Shown here: in pieces, positions 27,632 through 37,159 of the stretch | Numbering within the stretch: the stretch's first letter is position 1 | Layout of the letters: every line of letters starts with the position of its first letter | From: Algoriphagus faecimaris | Lineage (GTDB): Bacteria > Bacteroidota > Bacteroidia > Cytophagales > Cyclobacteriaceae | Assembly: GCF_900101705.1 (NCBI RefSeq) | Contig: NZ_FNAC01000006.1 | Span: 62,001 to 126,000, forward strand | Direction of reading: 5' to 3' | DNA length: 64,000 bases | Notes under the pieces: generated by a model | Databases searched by the model: none | What the model was told of the DNA's origin: nothing | Seen by the model: the letters and a program-made list of their open reading frames with translations, nothing else | Translations under genes and position numbers: made by a program

Positions 27632-28777
27632 TTAAATTTTAATCCAAGTTTGCTTTTTGTTGCTTTCAATAATGCGCTCTCCAATGATCAATTCTCTTAA
27701 CCCGTCAGCAAAAGTCGGATAAGAGGGTTTGGAGAAAGGCTTACCTTCTCTCACTGCCGCATATACTTCTTTAAACATTTGCTTTGAGGTATCAGGGAAT
27801 CCCTCATTGTGGCCTCCTGGAAAAGAAATCAATGCCGAAGCTTCGGGATGAAACAAGGCAGGGTCTTTCATCAATTGCTGATTGGCTGTTTCTCTTTTTC
27901 CAATCCAAAGCTCATTTGGTCTTTCTGAATTAAATTCAAAATTAGACTTAGAACCTGCTATTTCGATATTCAAACGGTTTTTTCGACCGGCATTGACCTG
28001 CGAAACTGTAATTGAACCTTTGGAACCATTGTCAAACCGAAGCAAAACTGTAGCGTGATCTTCGGTATTGATTGGAACTTCCTCATAGTCTTCCATAGAA
28101 AGCATCTTACCCGAATAGGTCTCGATGTCTTTCAGTGGCTTCAGTCTAGTTTTGTGAACGGTAGAGAAGTCAGCCATTACCTCGGTGATTCTCAATCCTG
28201 TCACGTATTCTGTAATGTCCAGCAAATGAGAACCAATATCTGCAATCGCTCTGGAATCACCAGATTTATCCGGCTCTAGTCTCCAGTTGTAATCCGTCTG
28301 CAAAAAGAGCCAGTCCTGAAGATAAGATCCCATGATCGCATATACATCTCCCAATTCTCCTTTCTCGCGCATGGTTTTCATTTGACGTACCATGGGATAA
28401 TAGCGCAAATTGAAATGAACCGCATTGACCAATCCTTTTTGGGCTGCTAGAGCAACCAATTCCTCAGCCTCTTCAATTTTGACTGCTAAAGGTTTTTCAC
28501 AAATCACATGCTTTCCCGCTTCTAAGACGGCTTTGGCTTGGCTAAAGTGAAGAAAATTAGGAGTACAGATATGTACTACATCGATGGTATCATCAGCCAG
28601 CATTTTTTCGAAGGTATAAGCATTGGGAATTCCTAGCTGCTGTGCTTTTTGATCAGCCAATTCTTGATTGACTTCTACCAATCCAGTGACTTCTACATTA
28701 GGGATTCTTCTCAAAGCTTCCAAATGAGCCGGTCCGATAAAACCAGTCCCCACAATTGCCGCATTGATCTTTTTCAT
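27632..28777 (-). CDS. Gfo/Idh/MocA-family oxidoreductase
   Basis: A 381-residue NAD(P)-dependent dehydrogenase. The N-terminal Rossmann motif is VGTGFIGPAHLEAL, the family EKP motif lies in CEKPLAVKIEEAEELV (about 92-107), and the C-terminal alpha/beta domain begins near 125. No signal peptide, so cytoplasmic. Members oxidise or reduce sugars and inositols at a hydroxyl; the substrate here is unknown. Divergent from the molybdenum hydroxylase genes with ~200 bp between. Confidence 0.88.
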   Translation of the reverse strand: MKKINAAIVGTGFIGPAHLEALRRIPNVEVTGLVEVNQELADQKAQQLGIPNAYTFEKMLADDTIDVVHICTPNFLHFSQAKAVLEAGKHVICEKPLAVKIEEAEELVALAAQKGLVNAVHFNLRYYPMVRQMKTMREKGELGDVYAIMGSYLQDWLFLQTDYNWRLEPDKSGDSRAIADIGSHLLDITEYVTGLRITEVMADFSTVHKTRLKPLKDIETYSGKMLSMEDYEEVPINTEDHATVLLRFDNGSKGSITVSQVNAGRKNRLNIEIAGSKSNFEFNSERPNELWIGKRETANQQLMKDPALFHPEASALISFPGGHNEGFPDTSKQMFKEVYAAVREGKPFSKPSYPTFADGLRELIIGERIIESNKKQTWIKI

Positions 28778-28981
28778 AATAGGTTTTTAGGATAATTGAA
28801 ATTGATTTGGATTAGAAATATAGCTCAAACTTCCTTTTTAAAAAACCATCTCTGTGACAATGGGAGTACTTTCATTCAAAAATGCCCATAGCAGATCATG
28901 TAAATTATCCATACTTCCAAATATTATTCTTTTATGATGAACTGATTTTCTTTAAATTAGGACAGAATCAAAACAAAAATC

Positions 28982-29440
28982 ATGGCCATATTTAATCTCA
29001 AAGTAAACGGGAAAAGCCATCAAGTAGACGTCGATGATGATACCCCCTTGTTGTGGGTGTTGAGAGACCATCTTGATTTGGTGGGTACTAAGTTTTCCTG
29101 TGGAATCGCCCAATGCGGAGCTTGCACCGTACATATAAATGGAAATGCAACATTCTCCTGCGTCACGCCCATATCCAGTGTCGGAAAATCAGAAATTGTG
29201 ACCATAGAAGGCCTTTCGGAAGCAGGAGATCATCCCGTTCAGAAAGCTTGGGAAGAAGTAGATGTCGCTCAATGTGGATATTGTCAAGCCGGTCAAATTA
29301 TGCAAGCGGTAGCTTTTCTCAAAAACAATCCTAGTCCAAGCATGGAGGAAATTGACAATGCAATGAATAGAAATCTTTGCCGATGCGGGACCTATCACAA
29401 AATCCGCGAGGCAGTAGCTTTAGCCGCTAAATCCAAATAA
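28982..29440 (+). CDS. (2Fe-2S) subunit of a molybdenum hydroxylase (IorA-like)
   Basis: A 152-residue electron-transfer subunit with two 2Fe-2S sites: a plant-ferredoxin domain with CGIAQCGACTVHI and a later Cys at VNGNATFSC, and a C-terminal helical domain with CGYCQAGQ and NLCRCGTY. This is the small-subunit pattern of xanthine-oxidase-family enzymes lacking an FAD subunit (isoquinoline 1-oxidoreductase or aldehyde dehydrogenase types). The large subunit follows after 2 bp. Confidence 0.93.
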   Translation: MAIFNLKVNGKSHQVDVDDDTPLLWVLRDHLDLVGTKFSCGIAQCGACTVHINGNATFSCVTPISSVGKSEIVTIEGLSEAGDHPVQKAWEEVDVAQCGYCQAGQIMQAVAFLKNNPSPSMEEIDNAMNRNLCRCGTYHKIREAVALAAKSK

Positions 29441-29442
29441 TC

Positions 29443-31605
29443 ATGAAATCACTTACAAAAACAAGCAGAAGGGACTTTCTGAAGATAGCCGGCACAAGTG
29501 CTGGGGGATTATTTATCGGATTTAATATGTTTAGCTGTGACTCTCCAAAAGTGGAAGTACTTAGCACTGAAGAGGTACTTGCTCAGGCTAAAAGCTTTAA
29601 TAGCTACCTGTCCATTTCACCTAGTGGCGATGTGGTAATTTACTCCCCAAATCCTGAATTGGGTCAAAATATCAAAACTTCATTCCCTATGGTTGTGGCC
29701 GAAGAACTGGAGGCAGATTGGGAAAAAGTAAGAGTACTACAAGCCAATTTAGATACTGAAAAATACGACCGTCAGCTTACTGGAGGATCAGGAGCCATGC
29801 CCCATAGCTGGGAGAGACTTCGAAAAGCAGGGGCTACAGCCAAGTATGTATTGATAGCTGCTGCAGCCAAAACTTGGAATGTTCCTGCTGAAGAAATCAC
29901 AGTAGAGAAAGGAATGATTTCCCACAAAGGCTCCAATAAAAAAGGACATTTTGGGGAGTTTGTCACAGAGGCAGCCACTATGACTGCTCCCGATGATATT
30001 AAACTGAAAGATAAAAAAGATTTTACGATCATCGGTACTCCTGTCAAAAATGTTGACGCAAAGGAGATGTACACTGGTAAGCCTATGTATGGCTTGGACT
30101 TCTATCGGGAAGGAATGCTCCATGCAATGGTGCAACGAGCTCCTTTTGGAATGAAAATTAAATCAGTGGATGATGGTGCAGCAAGAGGTGTCAATGGAAT
30201 TAAAGATGTGGTCACTTTTGGCAATAGTGTGGCTGTCGTCGGAGATAAAACATGGCCTCTGTTAAAAGCCAAAAAGCTTTTGAAAATAAATTATGAACCC
30301 GATGGAAATGTGGAGAGCTCATCCGACCATGAGGAGATTTTCAGAGACCTCATCACCAACGGAAAAGCTGAAGTCCGAAGAAAAGACGGAAATGTGGAGC
30401 AAGCTTTCAGTTCTGCTGATCAGGTAGTTACGGCAGAATATCAGTGTCCCTTCCTGGCACACTCACCCATGGAGCCTGAAAACTTCTTTGCACATGTAAA
30501 AGGTGATAAATGTGAACTAATAGGTCCTACACAGACTCCTGATAGAGCCAGACAAACGGCTGCTGGAATTTTAGGTATACCTGCTGAAAATGTGACCGTG
30601 GAGATCACGCGCCTCGGCGGTGGCTTTGGTCGAAGACTTAGAGCGGACTTCGTAGAAGAAGCAGTACATATATCCAAAGCAGTCAATGCACCTGTGAAAG
30701 TGGTTTGGGATCGAGAAGATGAACTGACTGGTGGTGCTTATAGACCAGCTGTTCGCTATCGATTTGAAGCGGCACTAGATCAATCAGGAACGATGATTGG
30801 ATATAAACTGAGAGGAGTTGGGATGAACGCTGGAAACAGTACCAGAGAAAATAATTTCCCTTCCGGCGCTGTAGACCATGTGCTAATAGAAAATATCAAT
30901 TATGAATCTAGTATCACTACCAATGCTTGGAGAGCTCCTATCACCAATTTCCTAGCCTATGCAGAGCAAAGCTTCTTAGATGAAGTAGCATTAGCCGCTG
31001 GTAAGGATCCTGTTCAGTTTAGGTTAGAGCTTCTCAGTCGTGCAAAAAACAATCCGGTCGGTGAACTAGGCTACGATGTGGATCGAATGATTGGTGTGGT
31101 AGAAGCTGCAGCTGAGAAATCCAATTGGGGTAAAAACACCGATGTTAAACAAGGCTTTAGTGTCTATTTCTCCCATCGATCCTATGTAGCACAGGTGGCA
31201 GATATTGCCATGGAGAATGGTACTCCCACTTTGAAAAAAATCACTGCAGTGACTGATTGCGGAATGGTCGTCAACCCTACAGGGGCCAATCATCAAGTGA
31301 GGGGAGGTATTGTAGATGGAATGGGCCATGCAATGTACACGAATCTGACATTTGATAATGGGGTTCCAAAACAGAAAAATTATGATACCTACAGGTTGAT
31401 TAGAATGAAAGAGGTGCCAGAAATCGAAACCCATTTCTTGGATACTGGATTTGACCCGACGGGATTGGGTGAACCGGCACTTCCTCCCACGGGTGGAGCT
31501 ATCGCAAATGCCATTTTTGCTGCAACCGGTAGAAGGCTAAGAAGTCAGCCTTTTATTGAGCAAAAGGAATTCTCAGATATCAAACTGGAAATCAAAAGAG
31601 CATAA
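29443..31605 (+). CDS. Molybdopterin-binding subunit of a periplasmic molybdenum hydroxylase (IorB-like)
   Basis: A 720-residue large subunit. The N-terminus has a Tat signal (SRRDFLKIAGTSAGGL) ending near a Cys (FNMFSCDS), so the enzyme is exported folded and may be lipid-anchored. Cofactor motifs are GGSGAMPHSW near 115, MEPENFFA near 347, GGGFGRRL near 398, and GLGEPALPPTGGA near 675, where the Glu is the expected catalytic base. It probably oxidises an aldehyde or N-heterocycle by hydroxylation with water. There is no FAD subunit, so electrons likely go to a cytochrome or quinone. Cofactor maturation genes (mocA, xdhC) lie 4 kb away. Confidence 0.92.
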   Translation: MKSLTKTSRRDFLKIAGTSAGGLFIGFNMFSCDSPKVEVLSTEEVLAQAKSFNSYLSISPSGDVVIYSPNPELGQNIKTSFPMVVAEELEADWEKVRVLQANLDTEKYDRQLTGGSGAMPHSWERLRKAGATAKYVLIAAAAKTWNVPAEEITVEKGMISHKGSNKKGHFGEFVTEAATMTAPDDIKLKDKKDFTIIGTPVKNVDAKEMYTGKPMYGLDFYREGMLHAMVQRAPFGMKIKSVDDGAARGVNGIKDVVTFGNSVAVVGDKTWPLLKAKKLLKINYEPDGNVESSSDHEEIFRDLITNGKAEVRRKDGNVEQAFSSADQVVTAEYQCPFLAHSPMEPENFFAHVKGDKCELIGPTQTPDRARQTAAGILGIPAENVTVEITRLGGGFGRRLRADFVEEAVHISKAVNAPVKVVWDREDELTGGAYRPAVRYRFEAALDQSGTMIGYKLRGVGMNAGNSTRENNFPSGAVDHVLIENINYESSITTNAWRAPITNFLAYAEQSFLDEVALAAGKDPVQFRLELLSRAKNNPVGELGYDVDRMIGVVEAAAEKSNWGKNTDVKQGFSVYFSHRSYVAQVADIAMENGTPTLKKITAVTDCGMVVNPTGANHQVRGGIVDGMGHAMYTNLTFDNGVPKQKNYDTYRLIRMKEVPEIETHFLDTGFDPTGLGEPALPPTGGAIANAIFAATGRRLRSQPFIEQKEFSDIKLEIKRA

Positions 31606-31623
31606 ATCTCTTGGTTTAAATAC

Positions 31624-31659
31624 AAAAAGCCACTCAAAATTAAATTGAGTGGCTTTTTT
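31624..31659. terminator. Bidirectional rho-independent terminator
   Basis: The arms AAAAAGCCACTCAA (31624-31637) and TTGAGTGGCTTTTT (31645-31658) form a 14-bp stem. It separates the convergent molybdenum hydroxylase and glnS genes. Confidence 0.92.
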
Positions 31660-31676
31660 ATGTTAGTATAGATTGA

Positions 31677-33716
31677 CTAAACCAACTTTTGGGCTTCCGC
31701 TTTTAAAATCTCATGTTCATCCTCTAGTCCAGACTGAATAAAGGCGTCAATTTCAGCATTTCTTTCTTGACCCTTATTCAACAGTACACTTAGCGTAAGC
31801 ATCACGCCAATTCTCGTTCCCACTTTCTTGGCAGCTGTATTGAATAATGGAGACAGTTCCTCGTAGCTGACTTCCTCCGCTAGTTCTAAAATTGAACTCA
31901 TTGCCCCATTTAATTTTTCGCCAGAAAAATTCGTCAACTTTTTACTGATTTGCTGAATCTCATTCAAAGCTTTGCGCTTGCCTTGGTTTGAAGTTTGAGT
32001 TTGTGGCTGTTTTGGCTGATTTTGAGGTGGGTTTTCGATGTTTTGTTTTGCCCAAGTATCCTTCAATCCTACGGTTTTATTAAAAACCAACGCATCAGAC
32101 TTGCTATCAGGATCTAGGGAAAAATACCCTAAACGCTGAAACTGAAACTTCTCATCCATAGATGCATTTGCCAAATAAGGTTCGAGATAAGCTTCTTTGA
32201 TAATTTTCAAAGAATCAGGATTGACAAAGTCTAAGAAATTTTTGTCTTCATGCGAATCGGGGGCTTCATCCAAAAACAATCGATCGTATTCACGAACTTC
32301 TGCTTTGATTGCATGTGCTATGGATACCCAATGCAAGGTACCTTTTACCTTTCGCTGACTAGCTTCTGTGCCACTTCCAGACCGGGAGTCGGCATCATAA
32401 GTACAGTGAATTTCAAGAATATTCCCATTTTCATCTTTTTTTACCGATTCGGCCTTGATGATATAGGCACTCTTCAACCGAACCTCATTTCCTAAAGAAA
32501 GACGGAAAAATTTCTTTCCTGCCTCCTCCTTGAAATCCTCACGTTCGATGTACAATTCTCTAGAGAAGGGTACTTCATGGGTTCCTGAATTGGGTAATTC
32601 AGGATTATTTTCCATTTCCAGAATTTCAGACTTTCCTTCAGGATAATTTGTGATGATGAGTTTGACAGGGTTCAAGACTCCCATGACACGAGTGGCAGTT
32701 TTATTGAGATCTTCTCGGATACAAAATTCCAAAAGAGAAACCTCCGTGACATTATCCCTTTTGGAAATCCCTGCCACATCACTGAATTTACGAATAGAGT
32801 CAGGAGTATATCCTCTTCTTCTCAAGCCGGAAATAGTAGGCATTCGAGGGTCATCCCAACCCGCCACTATCTTCTTCTGTACTAACTCGAGCAGTTTTCT
32901 TTTACTCATCACTGTGAAGCTCAAGTTTCTTCGGGCAAATTCTCGCTGTTTAGGCCTCAACAACTTAGAATCATAAATTTGATCCAAGTACCAATCGTAT
33001 AATTCCCTATGTGCTTTAAATTCCAGCGTACACAAAGAGTGCGAAACCTGCTCTACATAGTCAGATTGTCCATGAGCCCAATCATACATAGGATAAATGC
33101 ACCATTCCGTACCGGTTCTATGATGCGCTTTATTGATGATTCGATAAAGGATAGGATCTCGCATGTGCATGTTAGGAGAAGCCATGTCGATTTTTGCACG
33201 AAGAAGATAAGAACCTGCTTCAAACTCCCCATTCTTCATTTTTTCAAATAGATCCAAATTTTCTTCGACAGATCGATCTCGGTAGGGACTAGGACTACCA
33301 GGGCTAGTCGGAGTTCCTTTTTGAGCTGCAATTTGCTCTGAAGACTGCTGATCTACATAGGCTTTTCCCTCCTTGATTAATTGGATGGCCCAATCATAGA
33401 GCTGCTGAAAATAATCAGAAGAATAGCATTCTTTGGCCCATTTGAAGCCCAACCATGCAATATCTCTCTTGATAGCATCGACATATTCCTGCTCTTCTTT
33501 GGCAGGGTTGGTGTCATCAAATCGAAGGTTAACGGGTGCATTGTATTTTTCTCCCAAACCAAAATTTAGGCAAATTGAGGCTGCATGACCTATATGCAAA
33601 TATCCATTGGGTTCGGGTGGAAAACGAAATCGAAGATTATCCTTAGCAAAACCATTTGCTAAATCCTCCTCGATGATGTGTTCTATAAAATTCAGTGATT
33701 CGGTAGATTCTTTCAC
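31677..33716 (-). CDS. glnS: Glutamine--tRNA ligase with C-terminal helical extension
   Basis: Class I aminoacyl-tRNA synthetase charging tRNA-Gln. The HIGH motif is in [15 protein letters not shown] (about 33-47) and the KMSKS-like loop reads VMSKRKL (around 270). The catalytic and anticodon-binding beta-barrel domains run to about residue 560. They are followed by a Gln/Pro-rich linker (562-578) and a ~100-residue helical tail. Many Bacteroidetes GlnRS proteins carry a YqeY-like tail that helps tRNA binding; this tail is shorter than YqeY, and I cannot recognise YqeY motifs in it. No signs of damage. Confidence 0.95.
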   Translation of the reverse strand: MKESTESLNFIEHIIEEDLANGFAKDNLRFRFPPEPNGYLHIGHAASICLNFGLGEKYNAPVNLRFDDTNPAKEEQEYVDAIKRDIAWLGFKWAKECYSSDYFQQLYDWAIQLIKEGKAYVDQQSSEQIAAQKGTPTSPGSPSPYRDRSVEENLDLFEKMKNGEFEAGSYLLRAKIDMASPNMHMRDPILYRIINKAHHRTGTEWCIYPMYDWAHGQSDYVEQVSHSLCTLEFKAHRELYDWYLDQIYDSKLLRPKQREFARRNLSFTVMSKRKLLELVQKKIVAGWDDPRMPTISGLRRRGYTPDSIRKFSDVAGISKRDNVTEVSLLEFCIREDLNKTATRVMGVLNPVKLIITNYPEGKSEILEMENNPELPNSGTHEVPFSRELYIEREDFKEEAGKKFFRLSLGNEVRLKSAYIIKAESVKKDENGNILEIHCTYDADSRSGSGTEASQRKVKGTLHWVSIAHAIKAEVREYDRLFLDEAPDSHEDKNFLDFVNPDSLKIIKEAYLEPYLANASMDEKFQFQRLGYFSLDPDSKSDALVFNKTVGLKDTWAKQNIENPPQNQPKQPQTQTSNQGKRKALNEIQQISKKLTNFSGEKLNGAMSSILELAEEVSYEELSPLFNTAAKKVGTRIGVMLTLSVLLNKGQERNAEIDAFIQSGLEDEHEILKAEAQKLV

Positions 33717-33837
33717 GTGATTACAATTGATTATAAAAGGCTTCAGACCTAAAATTCAAAGCCAAAATTACTTTAAATGAAGGGATTTACAACTACAATA
33801 AAATAGGGATTCGATTCTTATCCATTGGAAATTTGCA

Positions 33838-34185
33838 CTAAATTTCATCCATTTCCCTACTCGGCCAGTAGGCACCTTTCAGCAGCAAAGTTTCATTTTG
33901 CACATCTATTTCAAAACTGATCTTCATCTCTTCCTTGGCCTGTTCATGAATGGCCAAGCAAGCATTAAAATGTATCAAATCAAATTGTAGTGTAAAATTA
34001 CCACTTGTTTCTGTGCTAAACTCAGGAGTTTCCACTAGAACAGCCTTTTCTGCCACAGCTCCTTCACTTTTGTAATAGTAGGAGAGAAAAATACCCAACT
34101 CTATTTGCTTTTCCTTCAGGGTCTGTTGAAGTAGAGCTAGAGGTTCAGTAGTAGCGGGAAAATCTATGGTCCAAGTTTCTTGCAT
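33838..34185 (-). CDS. Hypothetical protein
   Basis: A 115-residue soluble, acidic protein of no family I recognise. It alternates predicted strands (GNFTLQFDLIHFNACLAI, MKISFEIDVQNETLLLKG) and has no signal peptide or membrane segment. It is divergent from the cysteine desulfurase gene with ~90 bp between. Its open frame and position between genes make it likely real. Confidence 0.55.
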   Translation of the reverse strand: MQETWTIDFPATTEPLALLQQTLKEKQIELGIFLSYYYKSEGAVAEKAVLVETPEFSTETSGNFTLQFDLIHFNACLAIHEQAKEEMKISFEIDVQNETLLLKGAYWPSREMDEI

Positions 34186-34274
34186 GATCGAATTTCAACT
34201 TATTTATCACATTCTACAAGAAAAAGAGCCTCAATTCTCCTAAGTAAAAGGAGTAGAATCCTTAATTTCAAGCC

Positions 34275-35420
34275 ATGAACTATCCCATTTATCTAGATTA
34301 TAATGCTACAACTCCATGTGCGCCTGAAGTGATTGAAGCCATGATTCCATTTTTTGCTGAGCATTTTGGTAATGCAGCAAGTAAAAATCATCCCTATGGC
34401 TGGATAGCTGAGAATGCGGTGGAAGAGGCTCGAGAAGCAGTGGCTAGGTTGATCGGTGCCAAATCCAAAGAAATCGTTTTTACTTCTGGAGCTACCGAAT
34501 CAATAAATCTGGGAATCAAAGGAATATTTGAGGCTTTTCAAGGAGAAAGACAACATTTCATTACTGCAAAATCTGAGCATAAAGCAGTACTTGACACGTT
34601 TGAGGAAATCGAAAAAAAAGGTGCTGAAGTAAGCTATTTACCCGTTAATTCCCTTGGCGAAATTGATTTGGAAGGACTGGAAAAAGCTATTCTTCCACAT
34701 ACCAAAATGATTTGTCTCATGTGGGCAAACAATGAGACAGGGATAATTCATCCCATCGAGAAAATTGCACAGCTAGCTGAGTCGAGGAATATTATCTTGT
34801 TTACGGACGCAGTACAAGCAGCTGGAAAGATTCCGATTTTCACTCAGGGAATTCATCTAATGGCTATTTCTGCACATAAACTTTATGGCCCAAAGGGAAT
34901 TGGAGCACTTTACGTACGCCATAATCATTCACTCCCAAAACCTTGGCCACAAATACATGGAGGTGGTCACGAAAAGAATATGCGAAGCGGAACCTTAAAT
35001 GTTCCTGGAATCGTGGGTTTTGGAAAGGCTTGCTCCCTACGAAACCAAGAAATGGGAGAGGAGGTGGTGAGGCTAGAAGTCCTTCGAAATCAATTAGAAA
35101 ATCAAGTTTTAGAGCTTTCAGATACATTTTTGAACGGTAGTCAAAACAATCGGCTTCCGCATGTTACCAATATAGCATTTGCAGGCGTAGAAGGAGAGGA
35201 GCTGCTCAAAAAAATTAACCAAAAAGTAGCGGTGAGCTCGGGTTCGGCATGTACTTCGATTACACCAAAACCCAGTCATGTGCTCAAGGCTATGGGATTG
35301 GATTCAGATTTGGGTAGGGCCTCGATTCGGTTTAGTTTGGGAAGAAGCACCACTTCCCAAGAGGTAGAGCAAGCGGTGAATTGGGTCAGACAAGTTATCC
35401 ATAAATTAAGAGACGCTTAA
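34275..35420 (+). CDS. Cysteine desulfurase (NifS/IscS-like)
   Basis: PLP enzyme of 381 residues that takes sulfur from cysteine to form a protein persulfide. Motifs are YLDYNATTPCAPEV at the N-terminus, SGATESIN near 72, the Schiff-base Lys in SAHKLYGPKGIGALYVR, and the active Cys in SSGSACTS near 327. It is not beside iscU, iscA or suf genes. Instead mocA and xdhC follow in convergent orientation, 6 bp from its end, so a dedicated role in sulfurating the molybdenum cofactor is possible. General Fe-S or tRNA thiolation use is the alternative. Confidence 0.9.
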   Translation: MNYPIYLDYNATTPCAPEVIEAMIPFFAEHFGNAASKNHPYGWIAENAVEEAREAVARLIGAKSKEIVFTSGATESINLGIKGIFEAFQGERQHFITAKSEHKAVLDTFEEIEKKGAEVSYLPVNSLGEIDLEGLEKAILPHTKMICLMWANNETGIIHPIEKIAQLAESRNIILFTDAVQAAGKIPIFTQGIHLMAISAHKLYGPKGIGALYVRHNHSLPKPWPQIHGGGHEKNMRSGTLNVPGIVGFGKACSLRNQEMGEEVVRLEVLRNQLENQVLELSDTFLNGSQNNRLPHVTNIAFAGVEGEELLKKINQKVAVSSGSACTSITPKPSHVLKAMGLDSDLGRASIRFSLGRSTTSQEVEQAVNWVRQVIHKLRDA

Positions 35421-35426
35421 AAGTAT

Positions 35427-36029
35427 TTATTCTTCGGTGGAAGGAAATAACTTTTGTATCCGAATAAGGTCTTCCTTTGTATCCAAATCGATTTCACCTT
35501 CAGGGAAATCTATAGCAATTACCTCTTCTACATGGCTGAGAATTACTTTTTTGGCACCCTCAGAACCTTTCAGAGCCATCAACTCCTCAAAATAATGCTT
35601 GTCGAATAAGGCGGGAACTCCCAAAGTATCTGAATAAGCACATGCCACTATACCTTTACGAGGTTCTTCTTTATCCAATATCATCCGATCCAAAAGAGAT
35701 ACATCGACAAAAGGCTGATCACATAGCATCAAAATAACTTGGTCGGGATCTTCCTTCTCCATCAAAAACCGAAGTCCCGTCTGCATGCTGGAAGCCATAC
35801 CTTCTTCCCAATTGGTATTGACTACAAAAGGAGTTTTTTTAGGATCAAAACTTGATTTGATCAGTTCTGGATTCCAGCCTAGTACAACTACCATCGAATC
35901 TACCTTACTTTTAAGCCCTTCTTCTACAGCTTTTTGTAGCAACTTTTTACCCTGAAATTCAATCAGTTGCTTTGGACTACCTAAACGAGAAGATGAGCCT
36001 GCAGCCAATAGTATCAACCCGGTTTTCAT
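35427..36029 (-). CDS. mocA: MocA-like molybdenum cofactor cytidylyltransferase
   Basis: A 200-residue nucleotidyltransferase. The N-terminal motif LLAAGSSSRLGSPKQLIEFQGK is the GxGxxxRxGxxK-type NTP loop of the MobA/MocA fold, and LMLCDQPFVD near 99-108 is the metal-site motif of MocA/CoxC-like enzymes. It probably attaches CMP to molybdopterin, giving the dinucleotide used by the IorAB-type hydroxylase upstream. Its ATG overlaps the xdhC stop by 4 bp, so both act together. Confidence 0.83.
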   Translation of the reverse strand: MKTGLILLAAGSSSRLGSPKQLIEFQGKKLLQKAVEEGLKSKVDSMVVVLGWNPELIKSSFDPKKTPFVVNTNWEEGMASSMQTGLRFLMEKEDPDQVILMLCDQPFVDVSLLDRMILDKEEPRKGIVACAYSDTLGVPALFDKHYFEELMALKGSEGAKKVILSHVEEVIAIDFPEGEIDLDTKEDLIRIQKLFPSTEE

Positions 36030-37144
36030 AATAACTCCTCGTGAATAGGCCCTGGCTTTTCTCGAAGAAATATGGGATTCTTATTAGTTAAAACAGCTTT
36101 GATTTCAGCTAGAATAGAAAGTGCAATTTCTTCAGAAGTCTCTGCACCAATTTCCAGCCCCACAGGAGCGTAGATATTAGCTGTACTAACTTGAATCCCT
36201 TGACTTTCCAATCGTTGAATTAGTTTTTCGGTTTTCCTTTTCGGCCCTAATATCCCAATATAGGGGATCATGAATCCGAGTAACTTTTTGAGAACAATAG
36301 CCTCGTACTCGAAATTGTGGGTCATCAGTAAAGCCACGGTATAGATATCCGTTTCAATTTGATCAATAATTTCCTCTGCTGGCCCTTGAATGATTCTTTT
36401 TGCAGAAGGAAATCTGCTACTAGTTGCCAGATTCTTTCTTCCGTCTACCAAGATCAATTCAAAACCCAGGATGTCAGCCATTTTGGCGAGGGGCATGGTG
36501 TCATTGCCTGCACCAAAAAGTAATAGTCGAGTCACAGGTTTTATCAATTCAAAGAAAACAGAAAATTGAGCTTCACCCGGATACTCTTTTATCCGGTTTT
36601 GGGAAGGCTCGATTAACTCCATTTCTCGCAAAAGCAAAGCCTTAAATTCGGGCTCTAAGGAATCTAAGTTCCCATAGCTTTGATCAGCTTTTTGTAAATA
36701 GATAGTTCCAACCTGCTCAGATTTTGAATTAGGAACAGAAAACAAGGTAAGGAGTAGAGAAGGAGTCCTTTCAGACAAGGCCAACTTGATTAATTCGATT
36801 GGATTTTCAGGATTTTCAAATTCTATTGGTTCTATGAGGACATGAATTATCCCATTACATCCTAAACCCACTCCAAATTTCTGATCATCCTCATCCGTGG
36901 TGTCATAAGTTACAAGCATTGATTTTTGCTGAAAAATAACCGCTTGTGCCTTTCTTAACGCATCTCCTTCCAAACAGCCCCCGCTGATTGCTCCAGTGAG
37001 ATTTCCTTCCTGAGTCACAAGCATCCGTGCACCGGGACGCCTATACGCAGAACCATCGACTTTGACCACCGTAGCCAAAGCAACAGCGAGATTTTCCGAT
37101 TTTGACACTTCGTAAGCATGGATAATATCTCGAAGCTCTTTCAT
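36026..37144 (-). CDS. xdhC: XdhC-family molybdenum cofactor chaperone
   Basis: A 372-residue protein with an N-terminal XdhC/CoxI domain (VDGSAYRRPGARMLVTQEGNLTGAISGGCLEGD, about 28-60, with its conserved Cys) and a C-terminal NAD-binding-like domain starting at LLLFGAGNDTMPLAKMA near 211. XdhC binds molybdenum cofactor, assists its sulfuration with a NifS-type desulfurase and inserts it into xanthine-dehydrogenase-family enzymes. Gene order xdhC-mocA, with a desulfurase gene alongside, supports maturation of the hydroxylase at 29-31.6 kb. Confidence 0.9.
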   Translation of the reverse strand: MKELRDIIHAYEVSKSENLAVALATVVKVDGSAYRRPGARMLVTQEGNLTGAISGGCLEGDALRKAQAVIFQQKSMLVTYDTTDEDDQKFGVGLGCNGIIHVLIEPIEFENPENPIELIKLALSERTPSLLLTLFSVPNSKSEQVGTIYLQKADQSYGNLDSLEPEFKALLLREMELIEPSQNRIKEYPGEAQFSVFFELIKPVTRLLLFGAGNDTMPLAKMADILGFELILVDGRKNLATSSRFPSAKRIIQGPAEEIIDQIETDIYTVALLMTHNFEYEAIVLKKLLGFMIPYIGILGPKRKTEKLIQRLESQGIQVSTANIYAPVGLEIGAETSEEIALSILAEIKAVLTNKNPIFLREKPGPIHEELL

Positions 37145-37159
37145 AAAAAGGGGAATGGG

